A stretch of DNA of 64,000 nucleotides from an uncultured Clostridium sp. Lineage in GTDB: Bacteria; Bacillota; Clostridia; TANB77; CAG-508. The translations under genes and the position numbers were made by a program. The notes beneath the pieces were generated by a model. That model had not been told where the DNA came from, did no database searches, and saw only the letters and a program-made list of their open reading frames with translations. Positions 8,624 through 16,653 of this stretch are shown piece by piece. The stretch lies in NCBI GenBank assembly GCA_902462295.1, contig CABQAZ010000001.1:160073-224072 (forward strand), read 5' to 3'. Within the stretch, counting starts at the first letter, position 1; each line of letters starts with the position of its first letter.

Positions 8624-10105
8624 ATGAAGAAAAGAATAGCATGTATAGTCATCGTAATATGCCTTTTAATAGCATTTGGAGCAACAGTTACAGTTGATTG
8701 GTTATATGAAACATTTGGACATTTATCAATGGATGAAATAGTCTTCCATTTAAAAGTACCAATACAAGGAACTAATACAGATATAATATTTACATTTATG
8801 AAACAGTGTTTATGGAAAGTAATATTACCAACAGCAATAATAGCATTTGCACTAATATATCCAATGGTAAAAGACATAAAATTAATACATGAAATACATA
8901 CATCAGAAAGAAGAAGAACTGTAGTTGTAAGCCTAACTATATCTATATTAATATTAATTGTTAGTATAGATAAAATAATTGAAACAACAGATATAAAAGA
9001 ATATATAGAAAATCAAACACATGATTCGAACTTTATTGCAAAAGAATATGTAAGACCAGAAAAAAATAATATAGAATTTCCAGAAGAAAAGAGAAATTTG
9101 ATATATATTTTTCTAGAATCAATGGAAACAACATATTATTCAGTACAAGATGGAGGATTATCACAATATGATTTAATGCCAGAAATATCAAGACTTGCGA
9201 AAGAAAATACTAATTTCTCAGATACAGATAAATTAGGTGGAGCATATACATTATATGGAACAACATGGACTGTTGGAGCAATGACAGCACAAACAGCAGG
9301 TATTCCTTTAAAACTTAGTATAGAAGATAATGCGATGGGAGAATATAGTACATTTTTAGGAGGAGCATATAGTATAGGACAAGTACTACAAAAGAGTGGA
9401 TATCATAATTATTTATTACTAGGTTCTGATGCAACATTTGGTGGAAGAAGAAATTTATTTGAACAACATGGAAATTATGAAATATGGGATTTTGAATCAG
9501 CAAGAGCTGAAAATAAAGCAGATGAACAGATTTGGTGGGGATTTACAGATGACCAATTATTTGAGTATGCTAAAGAAAAAGTATCTTATTTAGCAGAACA
9601 AGATGAGCCATTTAATTTTACAATGTTAACAGCAGATACACATTTTCCAGATGGATATAAATGTAGAGATTGTCCAAACAAATGGGATGAACAATATAAA
9701 AATGTAATATCTTGTTCAAGTAAAAAAGTAGGAGATTTTATAAAATGGTTACAAAAACAAGATTATTATGATAATACAACGATTGTAATATCTGGAGATC
9801 ATTTAACAATGCAATCAAACTTTTTTGAATTAGAAGAGGGACAAGATTATCAAAAAAAGGTTGTTAATCTTATAATAAATCCAGCAATAGAAGCTGAAGA
9901 TACTAATAGAATATATTCAACTATGGATTTATATCCTACAACATTAGCATCATTAGGTGCAAATATTGAGGGGAATAAATTAGGACTTGGAACTAATTTG
10001 TTTTCAAGTGAAGAAACACTTATAGAAAAATACGGATTAGAGTATGTTAATAATGAATTAATGAAAATTTCAAGATTTTATAATAATAATATATTAGTAA
10101 AATAG
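8624..10105 (+). CDS. LTA synthase/MdoB-like alkaline-phosphatase-superfamily transferase
   Basis: The product has 493 residues with only about three membrane segments in its N-terminal 110 residues. A sulfatase-fold domain (about 150-480) follows. Metal and active-site signatures are FLESMETTYY (E165), a Thr-rich GTTWTVGAMTA segment, and SGDH (D392, H393). This family, which includes LtaS and MdoB/OpgB, transfers phosphoglycerol or phosphoethanolamine from lipids to surface glycans outside the membrane. LtaS of Bacillus and Staphylococcus has five membrane helices, so this shorter form is closer to the MdoB-like group than to classical LtaS. It sits between galE and a GT2 gene. Donor and acceptor are unknown. 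Confidence 0.85.
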   Translation: MKKRIACIVIVICLLIAFGATVTVDWLYETFGHLSMDEIVFHLKVPIQGTNTDIIFTFMKQCLWKVILPTAIIAFALIYPMVKDIKLIHEIHTSERRRTVVVSLTISILILIVSIDKIIETTDIKEYIENQTHDSNFIAKEYVRPEKNNIEFPEEKRNLIYIFLESMETTYYSVQDGGLSQYDLMPEISRLAKENTNFSDTDKLGGAYTLYGTTWTVGAMTAQTAGIPLKLSIEDNAMGEYSTFLGGAYSIGQVLQKSGYHNYLLLGSDATFGGRRNLFEQHGNYEIWDFESARAENKADEQIWWGFTDDQLFEYAKEKVSYLAEQDEPFNFTMLTADTHFPDGYKCRDCPNKWDEQYKNVISCSSKKVGDFIKWLQKQDYYDNTTIVISGDHLTMQSNFFELEEGQDYQKKVVNLIINPAIEAEDTNRIYSTMDLYPTTLASLGANIEGNKLGLGTNLFSSEETLIEKYGLEYVNNELMKISRFYNNNILVK

Positions 10106-10124
10106 AATTAGAAAGGAGCAAAAC

Positions 10125-11072
10125 ATGGAAAAAATATCAGTTGTAGTTTCTTGCTATAACGAAGAAAAAGCATTGCCATTATTTTATGAAGAAATGGAAA
10201 AAGTAAGAAAACAAGATTTTGAGGGAATAGTTGATTTTGAATATATATTTGTAAATGATGGTTCAAAAGATAAAACATTAGATATAATGAGGATGTTAAG
10301 AGCAAAAGATAGTAAAGTAAGATATGTTTCATTTTCTAGAAATTTTGGAAAAGAAGCAGCAATGCTTGCAGGATTAGAAGCTTCAACAGGAGATTATGTT
10401 ACATTGATGGATGCAGACTTACAAGATCCTCCAGCATTGTTAAAACAAATGTATAATGCAATAGTAAATGAAGGATATGATTCTGTTGGAACGAGAAGAG
10501 TAACAAGAAAAGGTGAACCACCAATTAGAAGTTTTTGTGCAAGAATCTTTTATAAAATAATAAATAAAATATCAAATATAGAAATGGTAGATGGAGCAAG
10601 AGATTATAGACTAATGAAAAAACAAGTAGTAGAGTCAATAATATCATTAAAAGAATATAATAGATATTCAAAAGGATTATTTAGTTTTGTAGGATTTAAT
10701 ACAAAATGGATTGAGTATGAAAACATAGAAAGAGTTGCAGGAGAAACCAAATGGTCTTTTTGGAAATTGGTTAAATATGCTTTAGATGGAATAACGGCAT
10801 TTTCAACAATTCCATTGATATTATCATCTATAATAGGAATAATATTTTGTGTAATTGCATTTTTTGCAATAGTATTTATAATAATAAAAACATTAGTATA
10901 TGGCGATCCAACAACAGGTTGGCCATCACTTGTATGTATTATAGTTTTTGTTAGTGGTGTACAATTATTTTGTATGGGAGTTATTGGACAATACTTATCT
11001 AAAACATACTTGGAGGTAAAAAATAGACCTATATATATTATAAAGGAAACAGAAAAAGATTTTGTTAAATAA
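10125..11072 (+). CDS. GT2 glycosyltransferase, GtrB/DPM-like, membrane bound
   Basis: The 315-residue protein starts with a GT-A fold (SVVVSCYNEEKALP, then FVNDGSKDKT). The conserved DADLQDPP follows at about 102-109, its Asp residues binding the metal and nucleotide sugar. Two hydrophobic segments near 230-300 anchor it. This is the layout of GtrB, ArnC-like and dolichyl/polyprenyl-phosphate glycosyltransferases, which load a sugar onto undecaprenyl phosphate on the inner face. The lipid sugar could feed the GT-C enzyme at the left end of the window, but that link is inference. It follows the LTA-synthase-like gene by 19 bases with a good AGAAAGGAG site. Confidence 0.9.
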   Translation: MEKISVVVSCYNEEKALPLFYEEMEKVRKQDFEGIVDFEYIFVNDGSKDKTLDIMRMLRAKDSKVRYVSFSRNFGKEAAMLAGLEASTGDYVTLMDADLQDPPALLKQMYNAIVNEGYDSVGTRRVTRKGEPPIRSFCARIFYKIINKISNIEMVDGARDYRLMKKQVVESIISLKEYNRYSKGLFSFVGFNTKWIEYENIERVAGETKWSFWKLVKYALDGITAFSTIPLILSSIIGIIFCVIAFFAIVFIIIKTLVYGDPTTGWPSLVCIIVFVSGVQLFCMGVIGQYLSKTYLEVKNRPIYIIKETEKDFVK

Positions 11073-11190
11073 TTTACGTACGAATAGAATAAAAAAGAAA
11101 ATAAAGAGAAAAAATAATAAACATATGAATATACAAAAGTTTAAATAATATAAACAAGTATAAAAAAATACGCAAATCAGAAAGGAATGC

Positions 11191-12195
11191 ATGAATATGT
11201 TTAAATTTGGATTAGGGCAAGATATAGGAATTGATTTAGGAACAGCAACAGTAATCGCATATGTAAAAGGAAAAGGAGTAGTACTTAGAGAACCATCAGT
11301 TGTAGCGGTAGATAGCAATACAAATGAAGTATTAGCAGTAGGACAAGAAGCAAGAAGAATGTTAGGAAGAACACCAGGAAACATAGTAGCAACAAGGCCA
11401 CTAAGAGAAGGAGTAATATCAGACTATACTGTAACTGAAAGAATGTTAAAATATTTTATAAATAAAATAAATGGAAAAACATTGTTTTCACCAAGAACAA
11501 TGATATGTATACCATCAAGAGTAACAGAAGTAGAAAAAAAAGCTGTAATAGATGCTGCAACACAAGCAGGAGCAAGAAAAGTATTTTTAATTGAAGAACC
11601 AATAGCAGCAGCAATAGGAGCAGGAATAGACATAGCAAAACCATGTGGAAATATGGTAGTAGATATAGGAGGAGGAACAACAGACATAGCAGTAATATCA
11701 CTTGGAGGGTCAGTAGAAAGTACATCTTTAAAAGTTGCTGGGGATAAATTTGATGAGTATATAGTAAAATATATTAAGAAAAAACATAATATAATGATTG
11801 GTGAAAGAACTGCAGAAGACCTAAAAATAAACATAGGATGTGTATACCCCAAAATACAAAATGCAGAAATGGAAATTAGAGGAAGAGATTTAGCAACAGG
11901 ACTACCAAAAAATATAACAGTATATTCTAATGAAATGCTAGAAGCTCTTATAGAACCTGCAATGATGATTGTAGATGCTGTTCATTCGGTATTAGAAAAA
12001 ACACCACCAGAACTTTCTGCAGATATAAGCAATAGAGGAATCTATATGACTGGAGGAGGTTGCTTAGTTGACGGATTAGATAAGCTTTTACAAGAAAAAA
12101 CAGGAATAAATGTTATGATTGCAAATGACGCTGTATCTTGCGTTGCATTAGGAACTGGTAAGGCTTTAGACAATTTAGATTCATTAGATAGATAA
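11191..12195 (+). CDS. mreB: rod-shape actin homologue MreB/Mbl
   Basis: The 334-residue actin-fold ATPase begins DIGIDLGTATVIAYVKGKGVVLREPSVVAVD (phosphate 1 motif). It has the second phosphate loop in VVDIGGGTTDIAVISLGG and the adenosine motif YMTGGGCLVDGL. Length and motifs match MreB, Mbl and MreBH. It polymerises under the membrane and guides lateral wall synthesis. No mreC or mreD follows, so this is probably the Mbl-type stand-alone copy rather than the copy in an mreBCD operon. The ATG at 11191 has AGAAAGGAATGC before it. Confidence 0.92.
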   Translation: MNMFKFGLGQDIGIDLGTATVIAYVKGKGVVLREPSVVAVDSNTNEVLAVGQEARRMLGRTPGNIVATRPLREGVISDYTVTERMLKYFINKINGKTLFSPRTMICIPSRVTEVEKKAVIDAATQAGARKVFLIEEPIAAAIGAGIDIAKPCGNMVVDIGGGTTDIAVISLGGSVESTSLKVAGDKFDEYIVKYIKKKHNIMIGERTAEDLKINIGCVYPKIQNAEMEIRGRDLATGLPKNITVYSNEMLEALIEPAMMIVDAVHSVLEKTPPELSADISNRGIYMTGGGCLVDGLDKLLQEKTGINVMIANDAVSCVALGTGKALDNLDSLDR

Positions 12196-12199
12196 TGTG

Positions 12200-12228
12200 T
12201 TGCAAAATTTATTGATATGTGGTAGAAT
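12200..12228 (+). promoter_or_regulatory. promoter for the surface VWA protein
   Basis: TTGCAA (12200-12205), a 17-base spacer and TAGAAT (12223-12228) begin just after the mreB stop codon, 20 bases before the next start codon. Confidence 0.7.
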
Positions 12229-12247
12229 ATAGCATGAGGTGTTTAAA

Positions 12248-13642
12248 ATGAAAAAGAAAATCGCAATAACAATATTTTTATTATTAACAATGATGACAAC
12301 AAGTGTATTTGCTACTGCAAAATCAACAGATGTAACGATGGAAATTGTAGAAGATAACATTTGTACAATAAAATTAAATGATGATTCAAGTTTTGAAAAG
12401 AAAATGATACAATATGATTTAAAAAAGCATCAAGTAACAATACAATTAAAAGTTTCAAATAACTCAAAAGAAGTAATTCCATCAGGAGAGATGATGTTAG
12501 TAATAGATAGTTCAAGTAGTATGGATGAAATTGTAAGTGGAAATACAACAAGAAAAGATTTAGTATTAAATTCAGCAAATAAATTAGTTGAAAGTTTACT
12601 AAAATCCAATCCAACATCATTAAAAATTGGTGTAACTACATTTTCAACAGGAACAGAAAAAGACGAAAATGGATATTTAGTTACAGGAACAGAAGCTGAT
12701 GCACAAAAAGTATGTGATTTTACAAACGATTTAAATACGCTAACAAGCAAAATTTCTGCAATAAAAGGAACAGGACAATATACTAACCTTGATGCAGGTT
12801 TAAAATTAGCTAAAAATCAATTTACAAATGAAAATACAAATAAATATATGATAATTTTAACAGATGGATTACCAAACTTGGCAGTAGGTAATAATGATTT
12901 AGTTACTTATGATGGATTAACAAAAATCATATCACAAACAAAAAATACACTAACATCATTAGAAAATGTAGATGTGTACACAATGTTGACAGGTATTAGT
13001 AATGATGAAGCAACATTTAGAACAGATGGAACAAATACATATACATATGGTCAAGTTATACAAGAAGTATTTGGTACTCAAGAAAATCCTACAAAGGGAA
13101 AATTTTATAAAATTAGTGATAATCAAATAGAACAAACAATAACAAATAAAATTTTTAATGATTTAATGCCAATAGAAAATTCATTAAAAGATATAGTAGT
13201 TGTGGATTATTTTCCACAGTATATGGTTGACAATTTTGAAATGACATATGTTGATGGAATTGATATTAGTAATATTTCTCCTAAAATAGATACTCAAAAT
13301 AATAGTATCACATGGAAAATAGATAAATTAGAAGCTGGAAAAACAGCAATAATTCAATATAAACTAACATTAAAAGATGAATTTGATGAAACAATAATAG
13401 ATAAAGTGCTTGATACAAATCAAAAAATAGATATTAAGTATAAAGACATTGATGGAGAAAATAAAGACAAAACATCTGATGTAACACCTAAAATAAAACT
13501 TGTAAAAGAAGATACAAATACAGACAACACTATTGCACCAGATCCAATACCTAAAGCGGGAATATCAATAATATCAGTTTCAATAATAGTATATTTAGGA
13601 ATTGCAGTATTTTTAGGATATAAAGCAAAAAAAACTAAGTAA
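12248..13642 (+). CDS. surface VWA-domain protein with C-terminal anchor signal
   Basis: The 464-residue product has a signal peptide (about 1-22, ending SVFATA). A von Willebrand A domain (about 75-300) carries the MIDAS motif DSSSSM (D87) and later ILTDGLPN. A beta-rich region resembling isopeptide or DUF11-like stalks follows, and then a C-terminal tail: IAPDPIPKAG, a hydrophobic segment and a KAKKTK charged end. That tail has the three-part layout of sortase signals but with IPKAG instead of LPXTG. The ATG at 12248 was chosen over an in-frame GTG at 12239 because GAGGTG precedes the ATG. The same tail motif occurs in the peptidase gene ending at 32227. Role: probable adhesin or pilus-tip-like surface protein. 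Confidence 0.8.
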   Translation: MKKKIAITIFLLLTMMTTSVFATAKSTDVTMEIVEDNICTIKLNDDSSFEKKMIQYDLKKHQVTIQLKVSNNSKEVIPSGEMMLVIDSSSSMDEIVSGNTTRKDLVLNSANKLVESLLKSNPTSLKIGVTTFSTGTEKDENGYLVTGTEADAQKVCDFTNDLNTLTSKISAIKGTGQYTNLDAGLKLAKNQFTNENTNKYMIILTDGLPNLAVGNNDLVTYDGLTKIISQTKNTLTSLENVDVYTMLTGISNDEATFRTDGTNTYTYGQVIQEVFGTQENPTKGKFYKISDNQIEQTITNKIFNDLMPIENSLKDIVVVDYFPQYMVDNFEMTYVDGIDISNISPKIDTQNNSITWKIDKLEAGKTAIIQYKLTLKDEFDETIIDKVLDTNQKIDIKYKDIDGENKDKTSDVTPKIKLVKEDTNTDNTIAPDPIPKAGISIISVSIIVYLGIAVFLGYKAKKTK

Positions 13643-13663
13643 ATTTTTTAGAACAAATAAATG

Positions 13664-13696
13664 AAAAGAAGCCTCTCAAAAAGGGACTTCTTTTAT
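13664..13696. terminator. probable bidirectional terminator
   Basis: AAAAGAAG (13664-13671) pairs with CTTCTTTT (13687-13694), and part of the loop extends the stem. It lies between the convergent VWA gene and the minus-strand Cys-rich microprotein and has T-rich flanks on both strands. Confidence 0.65.
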
Positions 13697-13711
13697 TTAT
13701 ATGTCAAAGGA

Positions 13712-13825
13712 TTAGCAACATCCGCCTCTGTTACCACCGCAACAGCAACAAATTAAAAGTATTAAGATGATTATCCAGCAACAATCATCACCGAATCCAA
13801 ATCCACATCCTCTATTTTCTGGCAT
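13712..13825 (-). CDS. 37-residue Gly/Cys-rich membrane microprotein
   Basis: On the minus strand an ATG ending at 13825 opens a 37-codon frame. It has a glycine-rich head (MPENRGCGFGFGDD), a short hydrophobic core CCWIIILILLI and the tail CCCCGGNRGGCC, with nine cysteines in total. A very strong G-rich ribosome binding site (AAAGGGGGGG) lies 6 bases before the start. Small Gly/Cys-rich proteins with one short hydrophobic stretch, somewhat like the YjcZ-type sporulation microproteins, occur in Bacillota, but I cannot place this one firmly. The Cys clusters could bind metal or crosslink. It is alone on the minus strand between two plus-strand genes. Confidence 0.75.
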   Translation of the reverse strand: MPENRGCGFGFGDDCCWIIILILLICCCCGGNRGGCC

Positions 13826-13976
13826 ATAAAACCCCCCCTTTCGAAAAACAATCTTAACTAAAGTAAATCTTTAGGATTTTCTTTTGATAATATATAATAT
13901 GGAAATTAAAAAAAAGTGTTACTTATTTTAAATTAAATCTATAATAAGATGGTAACATGTAATATAGTGTTAATAA

Positions 13977-14211
13977 TTAATAGTTTTGATTAATTCTTTT
14001 AGAAATGCCTGGAATATAAGCTTTGAATGAAATGACGAATGTGTATGAAAAAATTTTAGAAATTCTATGCAGTTTTATGGTAAGAGTTCACGATAGTGGA
14101 AAGGACCCATAAAACAAATTAGAATTCCTTAAATTTTGTAATAAACCGAGGAATGTAATGAAAAGCTTATATTTCAGGCATATTGTATAAAATACCAAAG
14201 AAAACCATTAA
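13977..14211 (+). repeat. inverted-repeat element, copy A (full length)
   Basis: The 235-bp element has terminal inverted repeats (TTAATAGTTTT at 13977-13987 against AAAACCATTAA at 14201-14211). An inner arm GCCTGGAATATAAGCTTT pairs with AAAGCTTATATTTCAGGC. Its ~140-base core recurs almost unchanged, in reverse orientation, in copy B at 32307-32551. Inside the core GTTTTATGG pairs perfectly with CCATAAAAC around a small TTCAC-GATA-GTGGA hairpin. It holds no reading frame of note. It lies in the otherwise gene-free 13826-14314 interval upstream of the mutL promoter. Confidence 0.9.
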
Positions 14212-14244
14212 CCTGTAGTAGAGTTATAAATTTTTACAAAATAC

Positions 14245-14273
14245 TTGATTAAGAAAATGATAAATGATAAAAT
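14245..14273 (+). promoter_or_regulatory. promoter for mutL
   Basis: TTGATT (14245-14250), a 17-base spacer and TAAAAT (14268-14273) lie between repeat copy A and mutL. Confidence 0.6.
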
Positions 14274-14314
14274 ACAAGAGTAACGAAAGATACCTAGGAG
14301 GGATAAAATAAAAA

Positions 14315-16543
14315 ATGGGAAACATAGTTTTGTTGGATGATTTAACAATCAATAAAATAGCAGCAGGAGAAGTAATTGAAAGACCAGCATCAGTAATAAA
14401 AGAAATGGTAGAAAACTCAATAGATGCAGGAGCAAATAATATAACAGTAGAAATAAAAAATGGTGGAATATCATATATAAAAGTCACAGACAACGGAAAA
14501 GGAATAACAGAAGATGATTTAGAGATGGCATTTGAAAGACACGCTACAAGCAAAATAAGATCAGCAGAAGACCTAAATACAGTTGTTTCAATGGGGTTTA
14601 GAGGAGAAGCATTAGCTAGTATAGCAGCAATAGCAAGAGTTGAAATGGTATCAAAAACAAAAGAACAACAAAATGGATATAAAGTAGTAGTTGAAGGAGG
14701 AAATGTATTAGAAAAGTCAGAAGCAGGTTGTCCTACAGGAACATCAATAACAGTAACCAATTTGTTTTATAATACTCCAGTAAGATATAAATTTTTAAAA
14801 AAAGACTTTACAGAAGCAGGATATATAGAAGATGCTATAACAAGAATAGCATTAGTACATCCAGAAATAGCTATAAAATTAATAAATACAGGAAAAACAA
14901 TAATACAAACAAATGGAAATGGAGATTTAAAAACAGTAATTTATAGTATATATGGAAAAGATGTAGCAGGAGCACTAATAGAAACAGATTATACATATGA
15001 AAATATGCATATATATGGAGTTGTTGGAAAACCAGAAATAGCACGTTCAAATAGAGCAAATCAAATATTTTTTGTAAACAAAAGATATATAAAAGACAAA
15101 GCACTATCATCAGCAGCAGAAAAAGCATATAAGGGAATGATTCCAATAGGAAAATTTAGTTTTTTAGTGTTAAACATTGAAATGAATCCAAGCAAAGTAG
15201 ATGTTAATGTACATCCAGCTAAATTAGAAGTTAGATTTGAAGAAGAGAATTTGGTATTTAAGGCAGTATACCATGCAATAAAAGATGCACTGTTAAAAGC
15301 AGAATTAGTAGCAAACACAGAACATACATCAAGTGAGAAAAGAATAGAAAGTGGTCTATTTGGAAGCAAAGTTATAAATCAAAACAATGAACCAATATCT
15401 ATCAGTAACAATGAAAAAGATAATCAAATAGAAAAAAAAGAAACAATAATAGAACAAATATATAAAGCAAGGCAAATAGCTGAACAAGATGATAAAAAGA
15501 TATCAGAACCAATACAAAATAAAGAAGAAAAGAACGAAACACTTGAAATATCAGGAATAGAAAAAAGTCAAGAAGTTTTAAAAAAATTACAAGAAATGAA
15601 ACAAAAGTTATTACAAGAAACATCAGAAGCAAAAGAAAAAAATTTAAATACAAAAGAAGAAATAAAATATAATGAAGATACAGAAACAAACAAAGAAATT
15701 AATGAAACTAAAGAAAAAGTTGAAGAAGAATCAACAACATATAATTTAGAAAACGAAAAAAAAATAGAAGAAGAAAATGTAACATTAGAAGAAAAAACAA
15801 TACAACCACAAGAATATACGCAAAAATTTGAAGAAATGTATTTAAAATTATTTGGAACAAAACCAGTAAAAGAAAAAGAAGAAGAACCAAAAGAGCAAGA
15901 AAAAGTAGATGATATAGCAGTATTAGGAAATACATCAGTATTCGATAACATAGAAGAATATCAAAAGCCAAACTATAAATTTATAGGAATAGTATTTAAT
16001 ACATATATAATAATAGAAATTGATAAAGAAATGTATATAATCGATCAGCATGCAGCACATGAAAGAATATTATATGAAAAAGTAAAAGCAAACTATTATA
16101 ATGAAGAAAGCAAAGATTCACAATTAATGTTATTACCAGATATAATAACACTATCACATAAAGAAATGGAAATAGCAAAAGACAATATGCAAATGTTTAG
16201 AAAAGCAGGATTTATGATAGAAGAATTTGGCGAAAACACAATAAAACTAACAGGTGTACCAGAAATGTGTTTAGATTTAGAAACAAAAGAAATGTTTTTA
16301 GAAACATTAGACGAAATAAACTCAGTATCAAGAACTGCAAAACAAGAAATAGAAGAAAGATTTATATCAACAATAGCATGTAAGGCAGCAGTAAAAGCAA
16401 ATATGGCATTAACAAAAGAAGAAGTGGATAGTTTGATGAATAAATTATTAGTATTACCAAATCCATTTACATGTCCTCATGGAAGACCAACTGCAATCAA
16501 GATGTCTAAATATGATATTGAAAGAAAATTTGCAAGAAAGTAA
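14315..16543 (+). CDS. mutL: DNA mismatch repair protein MutL (endonuclease type)
   Basis: The 742-residue protein begins with a GHKL ATPase domain (about 1-335: INKIAAGEVIERPASVIKEMVENSIDAG, FRGEALASI). An unusually long, Glu/Lys-rich low-complexity linker (about 345-540) follows, then the C-terminal dimerisation and nuclease domain. The metal-dependent nicking motif DQHAAHERILYE is intact at 577-588, with the C-terminal ACKAAVKA and CPHGRP motifs that complete the zinc site. MutL nicks the new strand after MutS finds a mismatch. mutS is not in the window. AGGAGGG lies 12 bases before the ATG, slightly far. miaA follows, a common MutL-MiaA order in bacteria. Confidence 0.97.
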   Translation: MGNIVLLDDLTINKIAAGEVIERPASVIKEMVENSIDAGANNITVEIKNGGISYIKVTDNGKGITEDDLEMAFERHATSKIRSAEDLNTVVSMGFRGEALASIAAIARVEMVSKTKEQQNGYKVVVEGGNVLEKSEAGCPTGTSITVTNLFYNTPVRYKFLKKDFTEAGYIEDAITRIALVHPEIAIKLINTGKTIIQTNGNGDLKTVIYSIYGKDVAGALIETDYTYENMHIYGVVGKPEIARSNRANQIFFVNKRYIKDKALSSAAEKAYKGMIPIGKFSFLVLNIEMNPSKVDVNVHPAKLEVRFEEENLVFKAVYHAIKDALLKAELVANTEHTSSEKRIESGLFGSKVINQNNEPISISNNEKDNQIEKKETIIEQIYKARQIAEQDDKKISEPIQNKEEKNETLEISGIEKSQEVLKKLQEMKQKLLQETSEAKEKNLNTKEEIKYNEDTETNKEINETKEKVEEESTTYNLENEKKIEEENVTLEEKTIQPQEYTQKFEEMYLKLFGTKPVKEKEEEPKEQEKVDDIAVLGNTSVFDNIEEYQKPNYKFIGIVFNTYIIIEIDKEMYIIDQHAAHERILYEKVKANYYNEESKDSQLMLLPDIITLSHKEMEIAKDNMQMFRKAGFMIEEFGENTIKLTGVPEMCLDLETKEMFLETLDEINSVSRTAKQEIEERFISTIACKAAVKANMALTKEEVDSLMNKLLVLPNPFTCPHGRPTAIKMSKYDIERKFARK

Positions 16544-16556
16544 GGATATTTTTAAA

Positions 16557-16630
16557 TTGCACACAAAATACCCGGTCCCAGAGGTGCAAAAATAAAATTG
16601 CAAGCAAAATACCTGTTCTCAAATGTGCAA
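16557..16630 (+). repeat. two 33-base inverted-repeat units in tandem between mutL and miaA
   Basis: Unit 1 (16557-16589) starts TTGCAC and ends GTGCAA. Unit 2 (16598-16630) starts TTGCAA and ends TGCAA. The two units are 41 bases apart and share the internal CAAAATACC. Each can fold into a short stem with a ~20-base loop. There is no T-run after either, so they do not look like terminators. Confidence 0.6.
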
Positions 16631-16653
16631 AAATTTAATATAAGGGAGAAAAT

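Noticed and set aside
8113..8877. 254-codon minus-strand frame across galE and the next gene
   Set aside because: Antisense to two clear genes, rich in Leu/Phe/Tyr as expected from the reverse of Lys/Ile/Asn codons, and without a ribosome site or promoter.
13977..14211. Riboswitch for mutL
   Set aside because: The same structure occurs in reverse orientation at 32307-32551 beside unrelated genes, so it is a dispersed element and not a gene-specific leader.
16557..16630. Start of a CRISPR array
   Set aside because: Only two degenerate units with internal symmetry, no constant spacer pattern and no cas genes.
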